Shown: positions 18,092 to 27,486 of the stretch, piece after piece
Layout of the letters: every line of letters begins with the position of its first letter
How positions within the stretch are numbered: position 1 is the stretch's first letter
NCBI GenBank assembly: GCA_004292605.1
Contig: RDXK01000104.1
Location: 1-36,095 of the forward strand
Direction of reading: 5' to 3'
DNA length: 36,095 bases
DNA from: Bacteroidota bacterium
Lineage (GTDB): Bacteria; Bacteroidota; Bacteroidia; Chitinophagales; Chitinophagaceae
Translations under genes and position numbers: made by a program
Notes under the pieces: generated by a model
Told to the model about the DNA's origin: nothing
Seen by the model: only the letters and a program-made list of their open reading frames with translations
Databases searched by the model: none

Positions 18092-18547
18092 ATGAATCAT
18101 TCTTACCAGCAAGGGCCGTTGGGTAACACGGGTAGCAAGCGTTCCACCATAGTGGCGGCACGTGTACTAGCTATAGTTTGGTTTAGTTTTATTACGTATT
18201 TGTTTCTATTACCGGGCAAAAAATTGCCACAGTGGGGCTGGACCAAATGGGTAGCTTTTGATAAATGGGTACATGCTGGCTTTTTTGCTATTGCCACCGG
18301 CCTATTTATTGTGGGCTTTAGTGCTATTCAAAAAAACAACCGTCATATCTATCTACTTGTAAGCATATTGGTATATGGTGTGGCCATTGAGTTTATTCAA
18401 TTGTATTGTATTGAAAACCGATCCTTCAGCTGGGTAGATATTGTATTTGATTGGTTAGGGGCATATCTAGGTTTTACATGGAGTTACCAATGCTTAGAAA
18501 AAAAGAAAAATTTTAACAAATGCGAAAGTGTTCGTAGTTCAAAATAA
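18092..18547 (+). CDS. VanZ family membrane protein
   Basis: FITYLFLLPGKKLPQ..., FDKWVHAGFFAIATGLF, AIEFIQLYCIENRSFSWVDIVFDWLGAYLG. Confidence 0.85.
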   Translation: MNHSYQQGPLGNTGSKRSTIVAARVLAIVWFSFITYLFLLPGKKLPQWGWTKWVAFDKWVHAGFFAIATGLFIVGFSAIQKNNRHIYLLVSILVYGVAIEFIQLYCIENRSFSWVDIVFDWLGAYLGFTWSYQCLEKKKNFNKCESVRSSK

Positions 18548-18552
18548 TTTCC

Positions 18553-18560
18553 TAGTTTTG
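18553..18560 (+). promoter_or_regulatory. TAnnTTTG element (TAGTTTTG) for the PDZ gene
   Basis: Exact TAnnTTTG, 34 nt before the ATG at 18595. Confidence 0.4.
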
Positions 18561-18594
18561 ATGTACGAAATTTTTAGTAGATAAATTTTTATAC

Positions 18595-19656
18595 ATGAAA
18601 AAAGTACTTACAAGCATTGCCATGGTAGCCTTAACAGTAGCGGCCATAGCACAGGAAAAGCCCATGGTAGAATTGCGATTAGATACTGCTAAACCAAAAG
18701 CAGGTAGCGAACGTCAATCGATTGTTATAAAAACCAAAGGTGAGAAACCCGAAAAAATGGTGATAGAAGTAGATGGCGATAAGGTAACCATCAACGGCAA
18801 GCAAGTAGACGATTTTAATGGCGGCCAAGTAAACATCCGGAAATATAACAATGATGTTCGGGTATTTGAAATGCCAGATGTAAAGGAAATGCTTGGTCGT
18901 ATCCGTCCGGAAGAAATTGAAAGTATCAATATTACTAAAGGGTTTAATCCCGAAAAACCTCGTCGGGCACGTTTGGGTGTTTCTACGGAAGCTACCAGCG
19001 AAAAAGGGGCTAGAATCACCGAAGTATCTGAAAATTCAGCTGCCCAAAAAGCAGGTTTGCAAAAACAAGATATTATTACAAAAATTGATAAGCGTACGGT
19101 TTCGTCCCCGTCGGATTTATCTAATATCATTGGCGATTACGATGCAAAAGCTAAAGTAGATATTACGTATTTGAGAGATGGCAAAACCAAATCGGCTAAG
19201 GCGGTGTTAGATTCTGCTTCAAAAGCCACTTCTTATCGTTTCTCAGAGTATCGTTCGGCACCTTGGGGTTCGTATAATATGGATAAGAACTACTCAGAAG
19301 TTCCAAATTTTCCAGCTTTTCCACGTGGTGCCACTTCTATAAACGGCAATATTTTCTACCGAGGATCTGGACCAAACAAACCTCGTCTAGGTATTGAAAT
19401 CGAAGATTTGCCTGTAGGCGAAGGCGTGAAAGTAATTGAGGTGGAAGAAGAATCGGTAGCGGAAGCCGCCGGATTAAAAGAAGAAGACATCATTACTACC
19501 ATCAACGGTACCAAAGTAGCCGATGTAGATGCTATGAAGGAGCAACTACGTGGTGCCAAACCAGGCGATAAACTGGTAGTGGTATACACTAGAAAAGGTG
19601 AACAAAAATCTACCACCATCACGTTCCCTAAACCAATTAAGAAAGCAAACTTGTAA
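18595..19656 (+). CDS. Exported protein with two PDZ domains and no protease domain
   Basis: RLGVSTEATSEKGARITEVSENSAAQKAGLQKQDIITKID and RLGIEIEDLPVGEGVKVIEVEEESVAEAAGLKEEDIITTINGTKV. Confidence 0.9.
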   Translation: MKKVLTSIAMVALTVAAIAQEKPMVELRLDTAKPKAGSERQSIVIKTKGEKPEKMVIEVDGDKVTINGKQVDDFNGGQVNIRKYNNDVRVFEMPDVKEMLGRIRPEEIESINITKGFNPEKPRRARLGVSTEATSEKGARITEVSENSAAQKAGLQKQDIITKIDKRTVSSPSDLSNIIGDYDAKAKVDITYLRDGKTKSAKAVLDSASKATSYRFSEYRSAPWGSYNMDKNYSEVPNFPAFPRGATSINGNIFYRGSGPNKPRLGIEIEDLPVGEGVKVIEVEEESVAEAAGLKEEDIITTINGTKVADVDAMKEQLRGAKPGDKLVVVYTRKGEQKSTTITFPKPIKKANL

Positions 19657-19682
19657 TTAAAGTGAGGTTTAATAACGGCAAG

Positions 19683-19715
19683 GTCCTGTTGCATATGCAG
19701 CGGGACTTTTGTTTT
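19683..19715 (+). terminator. Intrinsic terminator after the PDZ gene
   Basis: GTCCTGTTGCA-TA-TGCAGCGGGAC (11 bp with G-T wobbles) then TTTTGTTTT. Confidence 0.8.
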
Positions 19716-19726
19716 ACTGCAAAAAC

Positions 19727-19734
19727 TATCTTTG
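19727..19734 (+). promoter_or_regulatory. TAnnTTTG element (TATCTTTG) 4 nt before the gatB ATG
   Basis: TATCTTTG-CCAA-ATGATG. Confidence 0.55.
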
Positions 19735-19738
19735 CCAA

Positions 19739-21193
19739 ATGATGATTACCGATTTGTACGATGTAGTGATAGGTTTAGAGGTACACGTACAATTAAATAC
19801 CACCACCAAATTATTTAGTGCCGATGCCAATTTGTTTGGTGCACAGCCCAATACACATACTAGCCCCATCACATTGGGTCATCCTGGTTCGGTTTTATTT
19901 TTGAATAAAGAAGCCATCACCAAAGCAGTACAAATGGGTATTGCTTGTAACTGTACTATTACCGAGTACAATTACTTTGCTAGAAAAAATTATTTCTACC
20001 CAGATTTACCAAAGGGCTACCAAATATCGCAGCATACCGTGCCCATTTGTGTGGGTGGCCAAGTATATATTCATTTACCAGAAGGTGGTAAACACATACA
20101 GCTAAACAGAATTCATTTAGAGGAAGATGCCGGTAAAAGTATACACGATGCTAACGATGCCTATACCTTACTTGATTATAATAGAGCGGGTGTGCCACTC
20201 ATAGAAATTGTAACAGAACCTTGTTTACAATCGGCCGAGGAAGCTTACCAATACCTTACCGAAATTAGAAAACTAGTACGTTGGGTAGGTGTAAGCGATG
20301 GCAATATGGAAGAAGGTAGTTTACGCTGCGATGCCAATATTTCCTTGAAACCAAAAGGTGCTACCACGCTTGGCACCAAGGTAGAAGTGAAGAATTTGAA
20401 CAGCATACGCAATGTGAAAAAAGCCATTGAGGTAGAGGTAGAACGTATGGCAGCTTTGCTACAAGAAGGTGAACCAATAGTACAGCAAACCCGCAGTTTT
20501 AATGCGGATAACGATACCACTTTTGCCCTGAGAGATAAGGAAGAGGCGAACGATTATCGCTATTTTCCTGAACCCGATGCTGCTCCTTTTTTAGTAACAG
20601 ATGAAGTAGTAAAAACTATACAGCAATCGTTGCCACCATTGCCCTATACGTTGTACCAAGAGTTCACAAAAGCGTACGCACTTTCGCACTATGATGCCTT
20701 ACAGCTTTTGGCCGACAAAGGAATAGCTACCTACTTTACACAAGTAGTAGCGGAACAGCCTTTTTATAAAACAGCCGTTAATTTTATTTGCGGTCCTTTA
20801 AAGGCAGTATCTCAGTTACACCAAGGCGATACCGTATTTCCTTTGCCGGTAGCTACTACTGCCGCAATAGTACAATTGATACATAACAAGGAGTTGAGCT
20901 TTTCCGTAGTTACAGAAAAATTATTGCCGTATTTATTGCAGCATCCTAGCGATGCGGTTACGGTAGCAGTTGAAAAATTAGGACTAATAGAAAATACTGA
21001 TGATGCCGATGTATTGGCCTGGGTAAACCAAGCTTTAACCAACCATCCCGATAAAGTAGCAGCCTACTTAGCAGGTAAAAAAGCGGTGTTAGGTGCCTTA
21101 TTGGGTGAGGTAAAAAGGTTGAGTGCTGGTAAGGCGAACCCACAAAAAATTCAAATATTATTAGAGCAACAATTACAATTATTAAAAAAATAA
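19739..21193 (+). CDS. gatB: Asp-tRNA(Asn)/Glu-tRNA(Gln) amidotransferase subunit B
   Basis: YDVVIGLEVHVQLNTTTKLFSADAN, LGHPGSVLFLNKEAI, YFYPDLPKGYQISQ, EVKNLNSIRNVKKAIEVEVER. Confidence 0.97.
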   Translation: MMITDLYDVVIGLEVHVQLNTTTKLFSADANLFGAQPNTHTSPITLGHPGSVLFLNKEAITKAVQMGIACNCTITEYNYFARKNYFYPDLPKGYQISQHTVPICVGGQVYIHLPEGGKHIQLNRIHLEEDAGKSIHDANDAYTLLDYNRAGVPLIEIVTEPCLQSAEEAYQYLTEIRKLVRWVGVSDGNMEEGSLRCDANISLKPKGATTLGTKVEVKNLNSIRNVKKAIEVEVERMAALLQEGEPIVQQTRSFNADNDTTFALRDKEEANDYRYFPEPDAAPFLVTDEVVKTIQQSLPPLPYTLYQEFTKAYALSHYDALQLLADKGIATYFTQVVAEQPFYKTAVNFICGPLKAVSQLHQGDTVFPLPVATTAAIVQLIHNKELSFSVVTEKLLPYLLQHPSDAVTVAVEKLGLIENTDDADVLAWVNQALTNHPDKVAAYLAGKKAVLGALLGEVKRLSAGKANPQKIQILLEQQLQLLKK

Positions 21194-21194
21194 T

Positions 21195-22331
21195 ATGAAA
21201 CAGTGGTTATTATACGTATTGCTACTAAGCGTAGTAGCTTGTAAGCAGCAAACAGCCAACGGAGTGCTAGAGGTAAGTGGTACGGTAAAAGGCGGTAATG
21301 GCAAAAAAATATATTTACAGGAGTTGCCCTATAATGCCGCTGAACCCATCAATATAGATACCACTACGGCTGACGATTTAGGTAAATATGTTTTGAAAGC
21401 CAATGTAAAACAAGAAGGCATTTACAGGGTAGCCGTAGAGGGCGGTCCGCAAGCGGTATTTATAAACGACGAAAACGAGCTAGAAATAAATTTAGCGATG
21501 AACGATTTTAGACGCCCCACCATAAAAGGTTCGGATGTTTCTAATAGTTTATATGCTTTTTTTGAAAACTACCGCAGGCAGGATAGCTTGGTAAACACTC
21601 AAAAAATTCAAGCCGATAGTTTAGTGGCGTTACCTGGTGGTGATAGCTTGGCTAAACTGCTGTTAACGCAAGCTGCTAATAATTTTACAGCACTCAATAC
21701 TTCCATCAAGGAGTTTGCCTTACAAACCAATAGTGGTGCCGCTGCTTTTTACGTATTGGCCCTTGGTGGTAGAACCATGCCTACAACTGAATTATCGGCC
21801 ACGGTAGCCCGTGTAGCCGATAAGTTTTCTAAAAATGAGGGACTGCAAACGTTGAAACAGAATTTAGCAGCCCGTGTAGCGGAAGAAGCCAAAGTAGCGG
21901 CTAAACCCGTGAGTTTTGTGGGCACTGCGGCGCCAGATTTAACTATGCCCGATGTAAATGGGAAAAATATTAGCATTAGCAGCTTTAAAGGCAAGTTTGT
22001 ATTGGTAGATTTTTGGGCAAGTTGGTGTGGCCCTTGCAGGCAGGAGAACCCTTTTGTGGTAGCTGCTTATAATAAATTTAAAGACAAAAATTTTACCATC
22101 TTAGGAGTAAGTTTAGATAATGATAAAGCCAAGTGGCAAGCGGCTATTGCGAAGGACGGATTAGCATGGAGCCATATGAGCGATTTGAAACAGTGGGAGA
22201 GTGCGGCAGTAGCACCCTACCGTATAGAGGGAATTCCTTTTAATGTATTGGTAGACCCCACAGGTAAAATTATTGCCGAAAACCTACGTGGAGCAATTTT
22301 GGAACAAAAGCTTGCAGAGGTGCTGAAGTAG
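21195..22331 (+). CDS. TlpA-like thioredoxin-fold lipoprotein with DUF4369-like N-terminus
   Basis: Lipobox VVACKQ; FKGKFVLVDFWASWCGPCRQENPFVVAAYNKF; VDPTGKIIAENLRG. Confidence 0.9.
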   Translation: MKQWLLYVLLLSVVACKQQTANGVLEVSGTVKGGNGKKIYLQELPYNAAEPINIDTTTADDLGKYVLKANVKQEGIYRVAVEGGPQAVFINDENELEINLAMNDFRRPTIKGSDVSNSLYAFFENYRRQDSLVNTQKIQADSLVALPGGDSLAKLLLTQAANNFTALNTSIKEFALQTNSGAAAFYVLALGGRTMPTTELSATVARVADKFSKNEGLQTLKQNLAARVAEEAKVAAKPVSFVGTAAPDLTMPDVNGKNISISSFKGKFVLVDFWASWCGPCRQENPFVVAAYNKFKDKNFTILGVSLDNDKAKWQAAIAKDGLAWSHMSDLKQWESAAVAPYRIEGIPFNVLVDPTGKIIAENLRGAILEQKLAEVLK

Positions 22332-22442
22332 AGTGAGAAGTGGTATTTATAGCCCAATGCATGTTTTTGTGTAAGTACACAGTTTTGTATTGACTGAAGA
22401 TGATTAGCTTCACAGTATCTCATCATCATAAACAGTTTTCTT

Positions 22443-22634
22443 ATGGTCAAAGAATTAGGATTAATTATAGGTGTAGTGGCCTCTTTTGTGTTGTATTTTT
22501 TTACGTTTACAAGAATGGAAAAGCTCGCCTTAGCAAAGCCAGCAAAACTACGTTACACATACCTAACATTATTGATTCCGGTACTAGGGTTTGCATTGGT
22601 TTATAGTACCAAGCCCGGAAGAATAGTATCGTAA
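22443..22634 (+). CDS. Small hypothetical two-TM membrane protein (63 aa)
   Basis: Two hydrophobic segments separated by a basic loop; plausible but short. Confidence 0.45.
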   Translation: MVKELGLIIGVVASFVLYFFTFTRMEKLALAKPAKLRYTYLTLLIPVLGFALVYSTKPGRIVS

Positions 22635-22755
22635 GATGCATTTAGCATGTAATAGGTTGAGGGTATGTACAACACTCTATTACCATAAATGATGTATAAG
22701 TGTATACGTTTGGTAGGTATGGTAACATGAATATTTTGTACAAGAAATCATTGAA

Positions 22756-22794
22756 ATAAAAAGCGTCGATAGAATTTTCTATCGACGCTTTTTT
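22756..22794. terminator. Bidirectional intrinsic terminator
   Basis: AAGCGTCGATAGAA-TT-TTCTATCGACGCTT (perfect 14-bp arms) flanked by A and T runs. Confidence 0.9.
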
Positions 22795-22842
22795 ATAGCT
22801 ATGAATGGTTTGATGGATTACCCATGCTGCTAGGCTAACGTT

Positions 22843-25695
22843 TTATAGCTGCATACCCATGCCACCGCTACGCTGTGCACGCCTAAACATATTGTTCATA
22901 AAGGCTGGCATTTGACCATTTTGTCCACCAAATTTCCGAAGGTTATACGTAAAACTTATTAGGAAATAACGGCGTATTACATTGGTGCTTACATCCTGTA
23001 TGGTATTATCCGTAATATTTCTAGTTACGCTTCGGTTTTGGTTCAATAAATCGTACACACCTAATTTAATTTCACCTTGTTTTTTCTTAAATATTTGCTT
23101 GGCTACACTCATGTTCCAGATGGGAATATTTTGGTTAAATGCAGCACTTCGGCCACGGGTTAAAGTGTAATCAAATTCGTTGGCCCATAACCAACCTTTT
23201 GGCAATATCACGGTGGCATCTACACCTAACAACTGGGTCCAAAAATTTGCGTTCTGCTGTGGTTGTAAAGTATAAGTAGCACTATTAAAATTAGTAGTAC
23301 TGGTAAAATTTAAGTCGAGCTTTTCTTTAATGTTGGTATTAAAGCTAAAGGTTTGGCCTACCCCTATATTATGGGTAAAGTTTTTAGCATTGTTTACCAA
23401 ACTTACATCTTGCAAATAAGTAATATTGGTAGAGAAGCCCAGATTGCCTTTTAGTTTTTTAATAGGTATACTCTTGTTTACAAAGCCGGTAATATTATAC
23501 GCTCCGTTTAAGTTTACTGGTTTGGTAATGGTACCACCCACAGGTGTATACTCTATGGCATTTACTATTTTGTTTGTAGTAACATTACCATTTACGCCTA
23601 CAAAAAAGTTAGAAAAAGTAAATATGTTTATTTTGGAATAAAACATGCTAAATGTGTGTACAAATTCCTGCTTTAAGGCTGGGTTACCCATGGTTATAGC
23701 AAGCGGGTTACTATTGTCTATCACAGGTTGTAATTGCGATACAGATGGTTGATTGGTTCTTCCTCTATAGTTTACCCGTAGTGTTTTATTTTTTGTAAAG
23801 GTGTAAGTAAGGTTGGCCGTAGGAAAAAGGTTTATAAACTTTTGTGCCAGTGTACTATCCTTGGTTTTATTATAGCTTTCTATTTCTGTAAACTGTACAC
23901 CCAAGCCCGCTGTAGCACTTAAGCTTTTGGTTTGTATGCGGTAGCTAGTAACTACCCTGTTGCTGGTGTTAGTATTCTTAAAATTGTTACTCAAATTCGG
24001 CACTAAAATATCGTGTGTATTGCTGGCTTTATTGAAGTTAAATACTGAGCGATTATTAAAGTTTAGATTTTGCGAGTAAGCATAGCTTATTTCTATCTGT
24101 TGGTTTTTGGTGATGGGTTCCGTATAGGCTACGTTGGTGCTTATGTTTTGGCTGCGAGTATCTGAGGTAGATTTTTGGTTAATAGTATCAGTTACTAATT
24201 GCCCCAAATTATTGTTTCGCTGTATGGTAGTAAAGCTAAAACCTGTTCTATCATTTTCGCTACCGCCTAAAACAGTATTGAAGGAAATAGTACGACCACG
24301 TTTTTTGAATTTATGCCTAAACGTAGCATCTATATTACCGTTGTAGCCATAGCTTTTGCTAGTGGTAACAGCGTTGCTTGCATTGAGTAAATTAAACTTT
24401 CCACGGGTGGTAGAGCTAATAGTTTCGTTGCTATTGTCGCTATTTTGATAAGTAAAATTTGGACGAATAATCAACGCATTCGCCGAATCGAAATTGGTTT
24501 CTATATTATAGTTAAAACGATGATTTTGATTGCTATTGGTAGCATTGTTTTGGCTACTTTGAAATAAAGAGGAATCGTTTATCAGCAAATTCTCAGTAAG
24601 GGTATTTTGTATTCTGTCTATTCTACTATTGTTATAAAAATAGCTACCATAGGCATCGGTTTTTTTACCCCATTTGTCACGCATATTTAAGCCACCTGCC
24701 CATATAGTTCGTATACCATTATTATTGGCGCCGCCTACTAGGTTTTGCAAAAAACTTTGCGATACATTGGCTCCGCCACCTCGGCCGCCGCCGCCCATCA
24801 TCATCATGTTACCACCACCGCCGCTGTTCATTACGCCTAAAATATCTTGTAAGCTAAATCCTTGGCGATTTACATTGTTGGCCTGGGCTATTATACTGAG
24901 TTGTTTTTCATTGTTAAAGCGGTTTAGGTTTAAGGAGTTTTCGTATCGGCCATCGGTGCCACCACCTACTGCTACTTTACCAAAATAGCCTTTGCGTTTA
25001 TCTTTTTTGGTGGTTATGTTAATGGTTTTTGTACGGTTACCATCATCAAAACCCGTAAAGGCACTTTGATCGCTCTGTGCATCATACACTTGAATTTTAT
25101 CTACTATATCGTTGGGTAAATTTTTAGTAGCTAGGGTAGGGTCATCGCCAAAAAACCTTTTACCATCTACTAGTACTCGTTGCACCGTTTCGCCTTGGGC
25201 TTTTATGCTACCATCTTTAGCTACTTCTACACCAGGTAGTTTTTTTAGTACATCTTCTACAGTGCCATTGGGCTTGGTTTTGAAGCTGCCGGCATTGTAT
25301 TCTATGGTATCGTTTTTTATGGTAATGGGCGATTGCGATACCGTAACGTTACCTAAATCTTTTGCTATCATTTGTAGGTAAATACTGCCCAGCTGCACCA
25401 CGGGTTTTTCCGTGGTAATTACAATGGATTGGTAGTAGGTAGCATAGCTTTGGTAATTTACCATCAGTAAATGTTTACCCACAGGTATATTGGCTATAGA
25501 GAATTCCCCTTTATCGTTCGATAAACCAAAGGTAATCAGGGTGCTATCTGCCGCATCTAATACATTTACCGTAGCAAGTTTTAGGGTTTGTTTGGCCAGG
25601 GTATCTTGTAAATTTCCTTTTAATACACCAATGTTTTGTGACTGAGCTAAGATGGATACCAAGCAGGTTAGTAGTACGCTCAATAATATTCGCAT
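22843..25695 (-). CDS. TonB-dependent receptor-like outer membrane beta-barrel protein with a carboxypeptidase-regulatory-like N-terminus
   Basis: Signal peptide; VEDVLKKLPGVEVAKDGSIKAQGETVQRVLVDGKRFFGDDPTLATKNLPNDIVDKIQVYD plug; long beta-barrel; start at ATG 25695. Confidence 0.9.
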   Translation of the reverse strand: MRILLSVLLTCLVSILAQSQNIGVLKGNLQDTLAKQTLKLATVNVLDAADSTLITFGLSNDKGEFSIANIPVGKHLLMVNYQSYATYYQSIVITTEKPVVQLGSIYLQMIAKDLGNVTVSQSPITIKNDTIEYNAGSFKTKPNGTVEDVLKKLPGVEVAKDGSIKAQGETVQRVLVDGKRFFGDDPTLATKNLPNDIVDKIQVYDAQSDQSAFTGFDDGNRTKTINITTKKDKRKGYFGKVAVGGGTDGRYENSLNLNRFNNEKQLSIIAQANNVNRQGFSLQDILGVMNSGGGGNMMMMGGGGRGGGANVSQSFLQNLVGGANNNGIRTIWAGGLNMRDKWGKKTDAYGSYFYNNSRIDRIQNTLTENLLINDSSLFQSSQNNATNSNQNHRFNYNIETNFDSANALIIRPNFTYQNSDNSNETISSTTRGKFNLLNASNAVTTSKSYGYNGNIDATFRHKFKKRGRTISFNTVLGGSENDRTGFSFTTIQRNNNLGQLVTDTINQKSTSDTRSQNISTNVAYTEPITKNQQIEISYAYSQNLNFNNRSVFNFNKASNTHDILVPNLSNNFKNTNTSNRVVTSYRIQTKSLSATAGLGVQFTEIESYNKTKDSTLAQKFINLFPTANLTYTFTKNKTLRVNYRGRTNQPSVSQLQPVIDNSNPLAITMGNPALKQEFVHTFSMFYSKINIFTFSNFFVGVNGNVTTNKIVNAIEYTPVGGTITKPVNLNGAYNITGFVNKSIPIKKLKGNLGFSTNITYLQDVSLVNNAKNFTHNIGVGQTFSFNTNIKEKLDLNFTSTTNFNSATYTLQPQQNANFWTQLLGVDATVILPKGWLWANEFDYTLTRGRSAAFNQNIPIWNMSVAKQIFKKKQGEIKLGVYDLLNQNRSVTRNITDNTIQDVSTNVIRRYFLISFTYNLRKFGGQNGQMPAFMNNMFRRAQRSGGMGMQL

Positions 25696-25711
25696 AAATT
25701 TAATTATGAGG

Positions 25712-25719
25712 CAAAAATA
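25712..25719 (-). promoter_or_regulatory. TAnnTTTG element (TATTTTTG)
   Basis: Minus TATTTTTG, 16 nt upstream of the ATG at 25695. Confidence 0.45.
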
Positions 25720-25811
25720 GCATGTATTTGCCTTACTTACGATACCGTTCGTATAAATTATTGTTGGTTGTTGTACGGCCATATTTTAACTTGCGAGCAA
25801 ACGATAGTAGT

Positions 25812-26438
25812 ATGAATATCAAAAACTTAGTATTAGGAAGCATGCTTTTTTTAGCCGCTTGTGGCGGAAATACACAGTTACAAAAGTCGTGGTCCGACCC
25901 TGAAACCACCGTGGATGTACGGAAGCTAAACAAGGTATTGGTGGTGGCCCACATGAAAGATGAAACCAGCCGACGTACCGTAGAAGATGAAATGGTACAG
26001 TTTTTACAAGGAAAAGGAAAACAATCGTACAATATACTTACCCAAAACATTAGCAAAAACAACGAGGAAGCCATTAAAAAACAAATTGAAGGCGAAGGCT
26101 TTGATGGCGTAGTAATGCTTCGTTTGGTAGATGTGGAGAAGGATGTAGACTATACACCCGGTACTTACAATACCATGCCCATGTACCATAGATCGTTCTG
26201 GCCATACTACTGGAATAGTTATAATATGTATTATACACCTGGCCATTACACCACCACTAAAAATTATAGTGTAGAAACTAAAGTGTACTCGTTAAAACAG
26301 GATAAACTAGTGTTTACGGCACTTACTAATACCGGTAATCCTTCTAACGTTACCGACTTAGTAAAAGGTGTTACCAAAACAGTGTATAATGAAATGATTA
26401 AACAAGGTTTTTTAGCAAATGCTACACCCGTAAAATAG
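25812..26438 (+). CDS. Lipoprotein (DUF4136-like) with an aromatic/Met-rich loop
   Basis: Lipobox MLFLAACGG; QKSWSDPETTVDVRKLNKVLVVA; NTMPMYHRSFWPYYWNSYNMYYTPGHY segment. Confidence 0.65.
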   Translation: MNIKNLVLGSMLFLAACGGNTQLQKSWSDPETTVDVRKLNKVLVVAHMKDETSRRTVEDEMVQFLQGKGKQSYNILTQNISKNNEEAIKKQIEGEGFDGVVMLRLVDVEKDVDYTPGTYNTMPMYHRSFWPYYWNSYNMYYTPGHYTTTKNYSVETKVYSLKQDKLVFTALTNTGNPSNVTDLVKGVTKTVYNEMIKQGFLANATPVK

Positions 26439-26463
26439 AAGATTTTAATAACTCATTGAATTC

Positions 26464-26496
26464 ATACCGCTGTAACCCTACAGCGGTATTTTTTTG
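26464..26496 (+). terminator. Intrinsic terminator
   Basis: ATACCGCTGTA-ACCC-TACAGCGGTAT then TTTTTTT. Confidence 0.9.
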
Positions 26497-26562
26497 GATA
26501 GATGTGAACGATTTACCAACACAACAATGGCATTGAACGATACAATTTTTTGATAGTCACAC

Positions 26563-27486
26563 TTACTTTTTATTTACCAGTGCCACACCCAGTAGTATTA
26601 TTACCAAACAAACAAGTTCTGCCAGGCCAATAGTTTCATGGGTGGCAAAACCAATCATTAATGCCACTAGCGGTATGCCATAAGCCACCATACTAGCAAA
26701 AATATAGCCTGCTTGTTTTACCAATTTATAAAACAAAACACTAGCCAAACCCGTACCTACTACACCCAATAGCACACTGGCAAAAACACTTATAAAAATA
26801 GGGTTGTGTAAGGCGGCCTGCCAAGTATCGTCGGCCTGCTGAACGGTTTGTATACTTTGTGCTAACAGCGAAAAAAATTGATTAGCATATAAAAACAATC
26901 CTGTGGGTATTAGCAGCGCTGCAAACGCAATACTCACAATATCAAGCGATGTAATGGCTTTTAACTTAGTACCTACCATACATAGATTAATGCCATATAA
27001 AAGGGTGGCTAATACTACCAATAATGCATACCAGCTTTGCCCACCACTAAACGATTTTCCGGATAGTATGGGCAGCAGTATCAGCGCCAATAATCCTAAT
27101 AAAATACCCGCCCATTTAGTAAGTGTAGCCTTGTACTTAAAAAAGCTAATACCTACCACTATGGTAAACAATGGCGTAAGTGCATTTAAAATACCTGCTA
27201 GCGATGCATTGATACGTGTTTCGGCTACACAAAATAAAAAAGCAGGAAACAAGCTACCTATACAGCCAGAAAGTATAATGGTAGGCCAATAGTGTACTGG
27301 TACTCGCTTGATGGCAAAAATGGCCCTTGGGGCAAAAACCAAACCCGCCGAAAACACCCGTAGCGCTGCTACTTGATACGCCGTAAGGGTGCTGCCACCA
27401 CCCATACCTATTTTCATTAATTCAAAACTACTACCCCAAATAAGGGAAAGCAGTAAAAAAAGTACCCACTTACCGTATTGCTGCAT
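26563..27486 (-). CDS. EamA/DMT family transporter
   Basis: About 10 TM helices, LIWGSSFELMKIG, two EamA halves; start at ATG 27486 preferred over 27519 (TM1 begins immediately and a -7-like element precedes it). Confidence 0.88.
   Translation of the reverse strand: MQQYGKWVLFLLLSLIWGSSFELMKIGMGGGSTLTAYQVAALRVFSAGLVFAPRAIFAIKRVPVHYWPTIILSGCIGSLFPAFLFCVAETRINASLAGILNALTPLFTIVVGISFFKYKATLTKWAGILLGLLALILLPILSGKSFSGGQSWYALLVVLATLLYGINLCMVGTKLKAITSLDIVSIAFAALLIPTGLFLYANQFFSLLAQSIQTVQQADDTWQAALHNPIFISVFASVLLGVVGTGLASVLFYKLVKQAGYIFASMVAYGIPLVALMIGFATHETIGLAELVCLVIILLGVALVNKK

Noticed and set aside
18512-18536. TTTAAC-N15-CGTA upstream of the PDZ gene as an ECF promoter
   Set aside because: The spacer is one base short of the two well-matched cases and it lies in the VanZ coding end; kept only as a remark.
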